Shown here: one piece after another, positions 1 to 12,671 of the stretch
Layout: each line of letters starts with the position of its first letter
Numbering within the stretch: position 1 is the stretch's first letter
Assembly: GCA_916610825.1 (NCBI GenBank)
Contig: OU744454.1
Coordinates: 3,495,821 to 3,559,820 of the forward strand
Direction: 5' to 3'
Source of the DNA: Haliclystus octoradiatus
Taxonomy: Eukaryota > Cnidaria > Staurozoa > Stauromedusae > Haliclystidae
Length of the DNA stretch: 64,000 bases
Position numbers and translations under genes: made by a program
The notes under the pieces: generated by a model
What the model was told of the DNA's origin: nothing
What the model saw: the letters and a program-made list of their open reading frames with translations, nothing else
Database searches by the model: none

Positions 1-2065
1 CTTGCTAATAGTAGACGGCGCTACTCTTTTATCTTCCGATAAGCTATTTTAAACTAGGATATCATAGTTTATATAGTGGACATTTTCCTTTATTCAGAGT
101 CTGTTTCACTTATTTCGAGTAATAATTTCTTGTTTTGAGCAATATAAAAAACATTTGCCATAAATTTTGTCACATAAATCACTATATCTTAACCCAGTAG
201 AATAATATCGCACCGACGACGAATCCTCTAACCTATGGGGAGATGTACTAATGACTTTAACATAGTCATTTGAACTGTTGATAGACCCATAACATTCTTA
301 ATTTTGTCCCTGTCCGTTTCTTGTAAGCTACTCGCTCTATTTACAAGAGTTGGGACACTCTCTCGTGTGCCGCTCTCAGCTGCAATTTGACAGATGCCAG
401 TGACGTGATTTTATGGACGCTATTTTCGTTCCGTCAAACCCAGGCTCGCGAAATTTGAATAAAGCGCGCGAAAATAATATCATGGCTTCGAAAAACTTTT
501 TGTTCAATAGCGAAACCTCGTTTCAATGGAACGGAAATGGTGATTTTCGAACCTCAAAAATTGTGTGTCCCAACTACTGTATTGAATTTCCAATGAAAGA
601 ATTGATTTCGCTCCGTAAATGGAACATCAATGATCAAATAAATCAATAATCCACATGAAGGGTAGCCTGAAATATCCTGTTTTCTTTTTGCCTGGCAGAG
701 CACATGTAAATGATTATTTCTTACAAACATTTGCAAAGAATTTTGCTTGAATCAAGTAAAAAAAATCTTGAATCCAGTAGAATATTGCATTGACAACGAA
801 TCAAGTAAACTATTCTAGAATTTCTTCTATTTGGATTCTACTGATAACCCATTAACAATTTGACTGTATCATGATGTGAAATGAGTACCATATTTTGATG
901 GCTGTGAAAAATCAGTGGGAAGAATAATTTATGGGTCTATCAACAGTTCTTTCATTGATTTGTCCCTTCCATTTTATTTTGCGCATTGCATTATTCACGA
1001 TATCATTGTCCTTATTTACCTTGGCATAACACTTTTCAAATTTTTAAGGAACTCACACAAAAAGTCAGGAATCTTCCTGCTCCTATTCAATTAACTATAC
1101 ATATAATCTACTTGATATTTGAAAACAGTAGATTCAATAAAATCTGTTAATATATTTCCTCTGATAGATCACATGCTGCGCGATTTAAATAAAAACACGC
1201 AGTTAGTTATTATCTGATTATTGTACCATCGAAACCAAATACATATTTTTCATTTAGAAATAATTGAGAGAATTGTTCGCGTGATTCGCTCTTTGCAGAA
1301 ACTTAAGTATATCTTGCAGACTGACTCATGACTTTGTAAGATATGCGAAATTTTAAAGACGTGGGCGATTTGACTTCCATATTTAGTTTGATTATAGAAT
1401 AGATTATATATATACGAGCGCACGAATTGTACTTGAGTCAAATTATATTCAGCTGTTTAAAATTAAAGTAAAACCGACTTTTACATTGATTTTCTAAATG
1501 ACGCCAGAGAGAAAAATGGCGTCGTGCCTAGTTGATAACGAGATGTTATACGGGAATATGAAGTTCAGCATTTCTGAATCGGTAAGTCCTTGTATTTTGA
1601 ATTTGAAATGTTTGGTGATGTTTGTCGTTGCCCTATATAACAGATCTTGAAATGCAGAATGTTTTTCGATAAAGAATAGGGGAATTGTTTCGCTTCGCCA
1701 TGCCATGGCAAGGCGGTAAATGAGGCTAAGTAATCTTTTTCTCATTCTGTGTATGAAATGAGAGCAGATTTCATGTGCAAAATCAGAACCAAATAAAGAT
1801 TGATATTTATTTTGTACGACATTTCGACTGACATAATGCCATTTTATGTTGTTTATGACAATGCTACTGTAACGGTCAGAATCTCGGAAACATTGTATAC
1901 TATTTTGTAAACAATTAATTTATGTATTAACTGTATGATATTGAATGGTAAAGAGTATATATAGAGACATAAAAGAATGCAATTGAATTGTGCAATTATC
2001 ACCTTTTTTATTCTGGCTTTTTTGTATTTTGTACATGTCTGCTATATCGAATGTATAGTATTGTA

Positions 2066-2490
2066 AGCAGAGGTTTACAGAAGTGCAGGAGCTGGAGTCG
2101 AACTCCGACTCCGGCAGGAGTATTCACATTTCAACAGGAACCGGACTGGAGTGAGTATTGTGCCACACAGGAGCAGAAATTGAAGACGGGGAAATGAATG
2201 CAAACCTCGGTAATTCCTTAATATGCATTATAAAGTTGAAAATTATCTGGATAATTCTACATAGAGGTTAGATTATCCTAATTTTTCAGAATAAAATCAT
2301 TAATTTGCCTTGTACTTTTCTATGTTTGCTTAATTTTGGGTTCATAAATTAATCCGTTTTCGGATTTTTTACAGAAATTTGTCTGAAATATTTTTTTACC
2401 GAAGTCGGTGCCTGGGACTATTTTCCTTACATTTTCGTAGCCGGATTCGGAGTGAAATGCTTCTATCAGACTTTGACTCGGAGTCACTAC
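2066..2490. repeat. Dispersed GGAGTC/ACTCCGACTCCGG-type repeat fragments
   Basis: Two pieces around 2078-2160 and 2400-2490 are rich in GGAGTC and its complement, with phrases such as CTCCGACTCCGGCAGGAGT and TTTCAACAGGA. Similar phrases recur at 3760-4090, 16181-16440, 40993-41270, 56330-56430 and 61690-62160 in both orientations. This is a dispersed non-autonomous repeat family; no coding capacity is seen. Confidence 0.6.
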
Positions 2491-3525
2491 ATCTCTGATT
2501 GTAAATCAATAAATTGTGCGTTTTATTGCACGACTATATATACGTGCTGCATTATGAGATATATTGTCACAACAAAGTTGACCGGCAGTCGCTACGAGCT
2601 CAACTTGAATTAAGCTTAGCGTAAATTCGACGATCAACGTCAGTCAGGGCTTCAAATTTCAGTTTCAGCATGGCTTCAGGTACAGAAACGATACGAACGT
2701 CAAACACGCACTTGACTCTATGCGCGTAGAGCTCGCCGATCAATTTTGCTCCTTTAACGAATTTTACGTAATGACAATGCAAACAAAAATCCCCAGCAGC
2801 ATAATTTAAATCACATTAATACTCTAAACATACAGAACAGACCTAATGATGCATAAAATAAATGCATATATTTTTTTCTGAAGCCCAAATTTTCAACATT
2901 GAATTTCTCAAAACTACAGTTTTGTAGGTTGGTCCACTTTGTCTCTGACCCCCTCAAATTTTGTTTACATTAAATGTATACTGCAGATTTGAAAATTGCA
3001 TGATTAATTATTAAAATGAAATTTTTTAGAGGAGGGTATAAATATGTTCAAACATCTTTTAACAGACTTAAATTACCTCAAACACTATCACCAGAGTGTA
3101 TCTGTTAAGAATTAAAGAACTATGCGTCATTACATTGATTTACTGGGGATTAAAATCTGGATTGTTATCGCGATTTTATAAATTTATAAAAATATACATT
3201 TATTGTTGATTGAAATCGGATTTATGATCCTGTCAAAATATCCGAATATTAAATTTGTTTGACGCAATGATACAAGCTTATATATTCATAATACTGTATA
3301 TAGTTGTAAAGTAACACAATACTGCCCATATATAGATATAGCAACAATATACTGTGGTCGGTACATTGCGCGCATAATTTATCCATTGGCCTTAGTGAAT
3401 AACAATTGTATATACCTAAGTTTGATGACGTCATTCTTATACGTCAAACTAATATCTTATCTATTTGTCGTACGTGTTTTCCAATGTGTTGTTTTTCTTC
3501 ATATATATAGTACTGTGAAACATGT

Positions 3526-3665
3526 ATATAACAGCCAGCTAAGAGAGGTAGATAAATTGACCACTATATACAGGTTAGATTCAATAGAAAATATTATTTT
3601 GGAAAATTGCAAGAGTGATCATTATAGACAGGTAACCGTTATAACAAGGTTGACTGTGCTGTATT
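3526..3665. repeat. Dispersed repeat of the 'CAGTCAACCT..GGTTACCTGTC' type
   Basis: This piece contains ACAGGTAACCGTTATAACAAGG and TTGACTGTGCTG. It resembles 21875-21965 and 46505-46600 (ACAGGTGACGGTT..GAGGTGCCGTTATA) and 61557-61625 (CAGTCAAACCTGCCATAGCGG). The similarity is by eye. It is probably part of a mobile non-coding element scattered through this genome. Confidence 0.45.
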
Positions 3666-3759
3666 TATGCTGTTCGTTTTCTAATAGTTAAAAATTCTTT
3701 CTTGCCACTGTTCATTTCTTCGTGTTTAACTGCTCCATTTGAAATATATTATTATTAAG

Positions 3760-4090
3760 CTCCGACTCCGGGAGGATACTCATCCATATTTCAACAGGAT
3801 CCGTATAAACATTGCAGAATTGAATAATGTCTGCGGATATTCTAACATAGGTATTTCTTTATTTCCCTTACATTATTTATTCTCTAATGCTTGTACGTTT
3901 TCTGTGGCTGATGAATTTTTGTTTGATAAAATAAATCCAATTTTCAGACCTCTATTTACAATAGTTTGCCTTAAATAGTTGTGTGCAGGCGTTTTAGTTG
4001 GAATGGCCGGAATTGAATTTACGCGCTTCTGATGTGGATTTTTTTAGATCGATCCGGAGTCTAAAACTTGGACTCCGTACAATTCTGATA
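3760..4090. repeat. Dispersed GGAGTC-type repeat fragments
   Basis: Fragments at 3762-3800 (CTCCGACTCCGGGAGGATACT, then TTTCAACAGGATCCG) and 4052-4082 (GATCCGGAGTCTAAAACTTG) belong to the same family as 2066-2490. Confidence 0.5.
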
Positions 4091-7050
4091 TATACGGTTC
4101 TTCCCGGTCAACCTGGTTTCTAAGTTGATATTAAATGTCTGTATTTAATCGTGGAGAGTTACGATATTTATGGCTTCATTGGACATGCTTTAATCAGCAA
4201 GATTTGTATCGAAAGAACGCGCAAAAGACGTAATTCTGTCTGAGCCTCCGTTTAGACAAAATAGATTGTCATGTGTGATTTAAAAGTTAAAAATGTATTT
4301 ATCATTGCCATCAAGCTCTAGAAATCAAGCGCTAGAAATTAATGTTAAAACTGTTTCATACTCGTCTATAACGTATACATTTCTATTTCTACGTCGACTT
4401 GGAATGTTTCTTTATTTTGTTTCTTGTTTTTTTTCTTATTTTTCATTAATCCTACTTTACTCCTAATATCCCAACTCGCTCAATGTCATACTTTCCATCC
4501 CTTGTACCAAGGGAGGATATTAAGCAAGTTCACAGTAACGAAAATATATTTGTTTTTTTTTCCATCAATGATTTGACCAAGCAAATACAAAATACTGTAT
4601 TCATTCGCCTTAGATTTTTTAATTCAGCTTTTAAGACGTGGATTATATCACGATGTAAATGTTCATATTAAGTTATTAATCATTAATGCATTTCGCCACC
4701 TGTTATATATATTCATCAGGGTGCACATGTATTCGATTAATTATTATTACAAAATATACCTGAGTATAGCTATTTCGTATCTAAACTCAGTATTTGATAA
4801 TGTCTTGAAATATTTTAATTAATTTTTACTTTCTTTATCTGTGATTTTTCATATTGTCTGTAAAGAACCTGTTAACTTTATAAATTTTCTCTGCAATCAG
4901 AGGTGTACTGTAACCCCCGTTTTTAATGTCTAGACAATGACTTTTACACCTGCCCTTTTACCTTTGATGGACCATAGTGGACTAGCCTCGCAGCTATGAA
5001 TATCCTTAATTCTTCATTACCACGATTTTCTTTTGGATTTGTATAATAGAAAGTAAAGGACATATAGGAATTTCTTTGTTTATGCCTCTCAAGCCTCTCA
5101 ATTTTTACAAAAGAAGGAATAATTTATCTTCACATATTAACAAACACACAGATATTATAATACTGAGATACACTGAAGCTATATCACAACAAAAGGTACC
5201 ATATATTCTTTAAAATTTACTCTTTTGCGATGAATATATATCTAATATATAAACGTCGATGTATGTCTGGTTGTATCTACTGTATTCGAGATTCACGCTT
5301 CTCATAGTAAAGATATCAAATCCATACTTTCCGTGGGGTATCTTATAATTTTTTGCGCCAACATAGGCCTTGGTTTATGTTCATATCTTTATATTCCTTC
5401 AATTGACGGCCCGAAGCGTATTTTTTTCGTAGGCATTTCTCTTGCGGCTCCATATAGAAAGAACGAATTACATTATCATGTTCGTCACGCAATATCTTCC
5501 ACACCCGACTGACCTTCAGTTTTATTGTTTATTTATCACTTGGGCTAACTTCTAGGCTCTAGCAATTGAATTTTCTATATTTTTATTTTCAAATTTCACC
5601 TAGAAGAGCGGGTTCACTTCACTAGTCTAATATATAGTTCTAATAGGAATTAGAGACAACTTTTAATCATTGCGTTTTATTTCCTGTAAACTGAAGAAAA
5701 GGACTATATATTATCTTACAAATGTAGAGAATTATTTACTAGGTATAATGTATAATGGTTTTCATTTCATTTCGTCCCGCAGTTATTCTAGTTTCAAAGC
5801 CTATATTGCTCCGCCTTACTCTCTATGCGGTACTGTCAGACTTTTACACCATTTAATTCTGTTGTTATCTCGGGCTCAAAATGATTATCATCTGGCAGTC
5901 ACATGTTCTTATTTTGTATATAGCTGTTATATATATTAGCATAAATTTTCAAGTTTTAATTCGTCAACAAACTTAATGGTATTGTTTGAATGCTGAAAGC
6001 GGTTTGCGGTAGATGCGAAAAGTATATAATTCAGATATCGAATACCTTTAATTGTTTTTGTGGCCACTTCGGTGAAAAATTGTCAAGCACATTTGGTATA
6101 GATCTTAGATTTCTCCTTGGCGTACACAAAACATAGACCATTATTTTTTCATATAGGATTCATGACAAGTGTTTTTGATTTGCAAAACCTACTATATAGG
6201 GATATCTTTAAATTTGGCATGCAAATTTAACAGTAATCCGCTCTCAAGTTTATCAGAATACGATTCATTTCCCTTTAGAATGGAGTTTGAGAATATTGAA
6301 TGTGCGTTGTAAGTGACGCTTTAAGTTAACCGGATTATTATTTATATATCAACCTATATATAATGTATTTATTGGCTTCTTGGATGTCGACCAAGCGGGG
6401 GTTTGATTACTATGTACTATATGTTTTTAACTTTGATTGTTAAAGTAGCTCACCGTAAATCGAAATACATGTATAAAAATTGTTAACTGACATCCATATT
6501 TCTTGTCCATAATTCTAGTAGCTGATCATTTACTATATAACTTTATGGTATGCCGGATGGTATATTACGTATAAAAGTATTTATTTTGTCTTCGGAGTTT
6601 TAGCAATGCCATAAGTGTAGAGATGATTATTGTTATTATAAATGAAATACATTTAAATGTCTGCTTTTTGTGCTTATTATAATAATAAAATAAAATAAAA
6701 TAGCACATGTACAGTATACTAATACACGCCTGACAATTATTATGAAAAATTACGGTATTTTTCTCCTTGACATTCATCCGTATTTTAATAAACTAGAAAA
6801 CCGCTAGTTATTGTGTGATCTCTCTTAGTAATGTATTTTCTTCAATATGTTTTTGTTTGTAATATTTATGAATAATTTACATGTTTTAATTGATAAATTT
6901 TTGACTGTTGGTGTTGTTTACTAGTATAACTATATAGCTGTTGTGAATATGACGTGTTTTTCATGTTTTTATTTATGCTATCCATCTTGATTGTCAAATC
7001 AATGCTTATCTAAAACAATTAATCATCTCATCTGTTTTATATGTTTACAG

Positions 7051-8679
7051 CTGTTCGCATTCAATTGGTTGAATTCCTCTGAAGGCCTAGTTGACGCATG
7101 CGTTGATGATCTTAGTCATACCGATCTAATGGAATGCACGGATAATTTACCTGTTTCCGTACCAGCTTTACCTAGTGTTACTGAAATGGTTGAATCTATA
7201 CCGTTACGGAGACCGCATAATTGGGACGATGCAAGAAAAAGATGTTCACCACATATTTCAGCTAATGATGTTGACGTTATGTATAAATTAGCATCACCTC
7301 GTATGGAAGTCAAACCTTTACCTGCGGTGGATGAAAACAAAGCTGAAGATATTTGTTTTGATAAAATCAAACTGTCTGAATTGACAGATGATTACGAAGA
7401 ACAATTAATCGATGCCTTGATAACACATGCAGAAATCAACGCATTAGAAGTCGAAACAAATATCACGAACGTATTCACACAATTAATTAGTAAACTTAAT
7501 GAAAGAAAATGTGAATTATTGAAATTACTGAAATTAACTTTGAAGAAAAAAGTAGAACATTTAAAAGATAAAAAGATTCCGAATGGATCAACAAAAATAT
7601 CAATTTCTAAAAACGTTGAGAGTCGTGACGAGGTCACAAATTTATTTAATAACAATCATGTTGAAGAGAAAAATAATATGTTTAATGGTTTATGTTTTCT
7701 CAGTGGCACAAATAATCCACAAAATTGCCATTTACCACATGGTACGACGTCATTCAAAATGAATCCGGATATCTATAAAACAATCCAGAATTTTGGATTA
7801 TTACAAGAGGATTTATCGTCATCGTTACATGCAGTTGTTAGTGGATACGGAATGAATAATGGATTAGTTGATGTTATATCTACATTTGATATACATACGA
7901 GAAATAAAAATGGGCACGCGTGTGGTTCAGATGATGATAATGTTAAAGTTATTATTATTGGAGAAGATAAAACGTCATATTGTCATGGTAACGTTACGCG
8001 TTCATCTGTAGGTTCTTATAAGACTACTTATTCAATTCCGCAATCCGGTCATTATAATATCCATGTGTTTGTTAATTCATTATCTGTACCTGGTTCACCT
8101 TTTCCATGTGATATTTATAAGAAATCTGAATTAAGATTTGATCCTTGCTGCGGACAGGGTAAACAACGGACATTATCTGATACTCTTTTTAGTCGAAGAA
8201 CTAGTGTTGATGGTAATTGGGTTTTACAAAAAGATTGTAAGTCCGCAGTTATGTCAAATACATCAAATGATCATTGTAAAATATTTTGCTCAAACTCGTT
8301 ACGTAGTGGTGTTTACGCCTGGAAAATAAGTTTAACAACGGCGTGTACGTCAGTACGTTTAGCTATTGGAGTTGCAACAAAATCATATATTAAAGATTTA
8401 GAAGAAGAATATTTATGTAGTTTTAAATTAGCTGAAGTAACAAAGAAAACGGGAACACCACACCGGCAACGAAAAGTCTCAACGTTTGAACGTCATTCAC
8501 ATTCTTACGTAACAATACTTAACGCCAAAGAACGTTGTTTAAAAGTCATAGCATGCGATTCTAACAATGAGCAAATTGTAACGTTACCTGATATTCAAGC
8601 TAACTATTACCCAACTTTTGTTGTGGAACATTTATGTAAGAAAATGGTTTGTCCAAGACCTATGCTGAGTTTTATCTAA
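7051..8679 (+). CDS. TRIM-like protein, C-terminal exon (coiled coil, filamin repeat, SPRY-like)
   Basis: This is a terminal exon of 542 codons. I start it at 7051 because a pyrimidine-rich tract ending TTTACAG (7044-7050) looks like a splice acceptor and the frame is open there in phase 0; the upstream RING and B-box exons are not identified. From the exon start, residues about 113-173 form a Leu/Lys/Glu-rich helical segment like a TRIM coiled coil. About 255-355 read as an immunoglobulin-like filamin/ABP280 repeat, with GSYKTTYSIPQSGHYNIHVF and then SVPGSPFPC, the usual G-x-Y..G-x-Y..V and GSPF positions. From about 360 onward GVYAWKI and VRLAIGVATKSY suggest a SPRY/B30.2-like fold. Such proteins are usually E3 ubiquitin ligases or scaffolds, but without the RING the activity is inferred. 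A poly(A) signal AATAAA lies at 8824-8829. An isolated exon or retrocopy is possible. Confidence 0.7.
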   Translation: MFAFNWLNSSEGLVDACVDDLSHTDLMECTDNLPVSVPALPSVTEMVESIPLRRPHNWDDARKRCSPHISANDVDVMYKLASPRMEVKPLPAVDENKAEDICFDKIKLSELTDDYEEQLIDALITHAEINALEVETNITNVFTQLISKLNERKCELLKLLKLTLKKKVEHLKDKKIPNGSTKISISKNVESRDEVTNLFNNNHVEEKNNMFNGLCFLSGTNNPQNCHLPHGTTSFKMNPDIYKTIQNFGLLQEDLSSSLHAVVSGYGMNNGLVDVISTFDIHTRNKNGHACGSDDDNVKVIIIGEDKTSYCHGNVTRSSVGSYKTTYSIPQSGHYNIHVFVNSLSVPGSPFPCDIYKKSELRFDPCCGQGKQRTLSDTLFSRRTSVDGNWVLQKDCKSAVMSNTSNDHCKIFCSNSLRSGVYAWKISLTTACTSVRLAIGVATKSYIKDLEEEYLCSFKLAEVTKKTGTPHRQRKVSTFERHSHSYVTILNAKERCLKVIACDSNNEQIVTLPDIQANYYPTFVVEHLCKKMVCPRPMLSFI

Positions 8680-9007
8680 CACTATGAACGGTACTATGAA
8701 CATACTATGAATTATTCTCGAGTTTGCAATTACAGTCTAAACTTTTGCAGTAATGAATTTTGAATACATCTATTTGCAGTAATTTGCTTCACAAATCATC
8801 TAGAATATACTTGATAAATTGGTAATAAATTTATTTGGAGCTTTAAGCTTCCGTCAAGCGTGTAACGCAGTTCTTGTGTAAAATTTTATTAGGCGTTGAA
8901 AATGTATCATTATTTTAACTTTCGTATTACAAATTTTTACCCGTTAACATAGTTACATATATTAAGGCAAACTAATATTTTACATAATAAAAATAATGTT
9001 TGTAGTA
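8680..9007. other. 3' untranslated and intergenic DNA after the TRIM-like exon
   Basis: AT-rich, with an AATAAA at 8824-8829, about 145 bp after the stop codon. Nothing else is seen before the repeat block begins near 9008. Confidence 0.5.
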
Positions 9008-10671
9008 CATTTCCCTTGTTTTCCTTTTGATGTCGTTCGTGTTGATTCGGTGTCTCAAAATTGAAAATTGAAGCAAAGATTTTGAAAAATGTTAAGCATG
9101 TTTCTACTTTAACTCGTAGCGGCCGCGGCCGCCGGTCAATGTTTATTGTCTCTTTTTAACAAGTTGGAAATTGCTCATGAACAAGCTCTAACTGAGTTAT
9201 TATGACGTGGGTACACCATTGATATGTTACAATTGCCGGCAGAATTAATTATTATTTTTAAAAAAAATAATTCGCAATAAAATTAATGATAAAATCCTCT
9301 CAAATTTAGAAATTACTTGAAATGTATTTTCTGTAAGTTTAGCCATGTGCAACGTTTGATTGATGTATGTACATTTCATTCAAGTAACCAATAAAATACG
9401 TCTATCATGAATTTGATTGACGTTTCGCAATATGCCACGTAGTGATTCATATATCGAAGGATCTTTTTGACCTCTGACTACTCCAAGAAGAACATTTGTT
9501 TTCAAATCATGGATGGAAACTTTGAAGCTACTATATATATTCAAGGCAAGAATATGACATTATAAATGTTTGTTTGCAATATCATTCCAGCAAAAGGATA
9601 GTGACAGCTAGCCTCAATATCCATGTTTAATATATCGATATATCATATTGGTGCTATCAACCCGATAAAATAACGAGCGACCCTCGTGGGTCGTGGTCTA
9701 CAATGGAATTTAATTACAGGCATTTTTCAGGGTATTTATGATATAAGTTTATTTGTTTTACGCTAACATTTTTTTATGTGCAAGAACTGTTAATATAGTA
9801 ATTTCAAATGTTCAAGTTATAAATGTGCAGTAAATAGCAAAACAAAAAAACTGATATTTTAATTTCGAGTTAGAATTCATAGCAAGCTGTTCCAACATTC
9901 AAAATCATCGAAATGCAAACTCATTTTTACAATTTTCTTTCAATTTACCCCGTGTAATTTTCTTGCGACAACAGCAAACTTGCAGCTATAAATGCTCCTT
10001 GAGGCTTGAGTCCCTTAAAGAATCGCGGTCTGTAGCTAATGGTGGCACAGATTACTAACAAATTGTCATCTATTGGAGATTTATTTTGTCAAATATATAT
10101 ACCTTTCTGCCTCACTGACAGAGATGAAACTGTTCAGTCTTTTGGCGGATTGCGTCTTTATAAATTGTAAATTTTATCTTACTCAGTTATTTTATCAGCA
10201 TAAATCCTTAGTTTCAATCTATATTCAATAGTAACGTTTGAAAAGGACGGGTTTAATTTACTTTTTAGAAGAACTGATTATACCAACAATGTTGAATTAT
10301 GGATTTGAATGTTCAGATTAAAACAGGATATAATAGCTGCGTCTTAACTTCTGTATAAATTCAAAAAAAACACATTTTTGTGCTGTCATTCCAAATAGTA
10401 AATATTGATAATACAACAACATTTCTCTTTACAATATTGCCATATTTTATTTTTTTTCATCAGTGAAGCCATCTTTTATTGTTTTTCTCTTTACAAAAAT
10501 GTTATCTATTTAAAATTTCAAACAGAGATAATGTTTTGTAAATTTTTTAGATAGGATATAATATTATAGTTATAGTTGCATAGTAGGGATAATGTAAATT
10601 TTACAAAGGTTTGTTTAGAATAATATATTTTTTAAATGAAATAAAACTGTTATATTTATTTCCAGGGAAGT

Positions 10672-10865
10672 ATTTTCATTTGAAATTCCAATCACTTCTT
10701 GGAGTTGATGAAAGTTGTATTTCATGTGCTTGTAACTTTGAATGTTGAAGATTGGATACATAGGAAATCACATGATTTTTATGTATCCAATCTTTCCAAC
10801 ATTAAAAAGTTACATGCACATAGCATGCAACTCCAATCAACTCCAAGAGGTGATTAAAATTTTGA
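10672..10865. repeat. Foldback element of about 190 bp
   Basis: The left arm (TTGAAATTCCAATCACTTCT.. then GATTGGATACATA) is mirrored by the right arm (TATGTATCCAATC.. then AGAGGTGATT..TTTGAAAT), with mismatches. It is a MITE-like hairpin, also present at 19085-19285 and 43753-43948. Confidence 0.7.
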
Positions 10866-11004
10866 AATAGAAAAGGTATGGGTAATCAAAACAACATTGC
10901 CCTTCCCTCCGCTTTTTACCACAGAGAAAGCGTTGGAAAAGGGCACTCCGAAGAATGCTACTCAATTTACCTATCCGGAATCAGTAAGGATGAGTCACCC
11001 TCTG

Positions 11005-11080
11005 CCAGTTGCAGGATTCGAACCACTGACCCTTACAGATAACTTAATATCTCGCCTGCCGCCCTGCACCATACAACTGG
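11005..11080 (-). pseudogene. tRNA-like segment, probably tRNA-derived SINE head
   Basis: On the minus strand, CCAGTTG (start) pairs perfectly with CAACTGG (end) as a 7-bp acceptor stem. An A-box-like TGGTGCAGGGCGG and a perfect B-box GGTTCGAATCC lie between. AGATA/TATCT can form an anticodon-like stem. The T stem pairs poorly and the anticodon loop has six bases, so a working tRNA is unlikely. It sits inside the long repeat and is copied with it. Confidence 0.6.
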
Positions 11081-11675
11081 ACGTAAGTGCAGTACAAATT
11101 TTGGGATTTATTTGGCATTTTTTATTGTCTCATTTGGAAGTAAAGGCGGGCAAAGGAGACTCAGTCAAACAATGGGATTGGTGCATTGAATGTATAGGTC
11201 TAGATGGTCTAGTAGTATATATTGAGTGACCATTCCTTAACAATCAATTCCATTGTTCTTGAATATGATTGTCATAGTAACTGATCGATGTACTTTTCGC
11301 CTTTCTTTGTTTTACAGCCATTTTCATAACGTTTTCCAAAATGCCACGTAGATCCCAACTCACGAAGGGTTGGTGGATCTTTTGCCCTCTGCTGGCTACC
11401 CCAAGAAGGCAATTTGTTTTCAAATTATGGAACGAAACTTCGGAACATATTTGAGGCAAGAATGTATAGAATTTAACTATGTTATTACAAGTTTTTGTGT
11501 GGCTGATTGATTGATAGTGATATTGCCCATATCTATTTTATGGATACCGTTATATGATTTCATTTTCCATTATAATTGCTCTACAATATATGGCATTTTT
11601 CAGCTAGCAATTGTATTATGTATAACCTTTAGGGAATTCGTTGACTCCAAACAATTCAGCCGAAAAACACATTTT

Positions 11676-12671
11676 CAATCCCAAATCCAACTCTAAAGCG
11701 CGCTGGAATTTGGAATACAATTGGAGACAATTATGTAGAAATTTTTCACATCAAAACCAAAGCTCATATAATTTTCTTGCAACGAAAGCAAATTTGCAGC
11801 TATAAATGCTCCTTGAGCTGACAGAAATGAAACTAATCAGTTTTGCTTGATATTTATTAATATTTGTTTTAGAGTGCGGTTTTATTCCTATTTGACTGAA
11901 TTTAATCCACAGCATAATCGGCATTTCAGATTATTTATTTATTCAGGTATTGATGGAGTTTGCCTTTAAACAATGGGGCCGGACTGTACTTGAACCCGCT
12001 AATGCCAACTCTATCAGGAACCTTACTACTTGATAGCTTACTACTTGGACTATTAAGACTATAAATAACTATGTTCATTAAGCTTCGGGAGATGCGTATA
12101 CAATGTATAATCTTTAATCTTGAATTAATACATATGTTCTTATTAAGCCTCTAGCTTATCTCATCTTATTTGTAAATTGCAACGGTATTTATAGGAAATA
12201 CAGAGGCTAAATTAAGCTATTCAACTATTATTATCTGGTTATAATTGCGGGGTATAACTTTAGCATTATTCAATAGCTTCTTACACTTTTATTCTTATAA
12301 GTTTCTTACATAACTATGGTTATAAAATCTAAGCATATTAAATGTTTACTTTAAATAATAAAGTTAAATGTTCCAACGCAAATAGTATTGTTATGATTAT
12401 GGTTTTGATTATAGGTAAATAAAGTTCCGTAATCCAAATTGGTTCCGTTGTAAATCTGTTCCTTATGACAAATCAATTCCGTATAAAAATCGTCAACATA
12501 TACAATTGTACAAATATATATACAAATACAAATGATCTGAAGGTTTCCAGTTTTGGTTTGGATACTTGAACCAGGTTGAGCATTCTGAAATTAATCAATT
12601 TCTTCCAATTATAGATAAATATATAGAATTAGAGTTTCTAGTTGCGACTATCAGATGGCGTATTTTCATGT
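11676..12671. other. Non-coding DNA
   Basis: No gene seen. 11751-11835 resembles 9950-10130 (TAATTTTCTTGC..GCAGCTATAAATGCTCCTTG), another internal echo of the long repeat. Confidence 0.5.

Larger units (their letters stand above)
1..6990. other. Gene-poor AT-rich stretch, no gene supported
   Basis: I read both strands and found no open frame with recognisable family motifs or a convincing exon series. Short frames such as 413-649 (+) and 2600-2782 (-) have no neighbours in phase and no domain signal. The stretch holds fragments of at least two dispersed repeat families (listed separately) and many A/T runs. It may contain upstream exons of the TRIM-like gene at 7051, but I could not identify a RING or B-box exon. 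Confidence 0.6.
9008..11675 (+). repeat. Long repeat block, forward copy (L)
   Basis: About 2.7 kb that recurs as reverse complement at 18275-21005 and 42965-45635. Landmarks shared by all copies are a GCGGCCGC-containing stretch (9118-9140 here), a 190-bp foldback (10672-10865), a tRNA-like segment (11005-11080), and GGGAATTCGTTGACTCCAAA near the inner end. Within the block, two segments (about 9415-9545 and 11330-11465) also resemble each other, with CCACGTAG, TTTTCAAAT..ATGGA and AGGCAAGAAT, so the block is itself built from repeats. Open frames such as 10897-11229 are translations of the tRNA-like segment and flanks, not genes. Confidence 0.8.

Noticed and set aside
413..649. 78-codon open frame
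   Set aside because: No recognisable motif, no neighbouring exon in phase, and several other frames of this length occur by chance in the same AT-rich stretch.
10897..11229. 110-codon frame and its inverted copies at 18834-19061 and 43440-43751
   Set aside because: These are translations through the tRNA-like repeat head and flanks (GFEPLTLTDNLISRLPPC is its signature), not protein genes.
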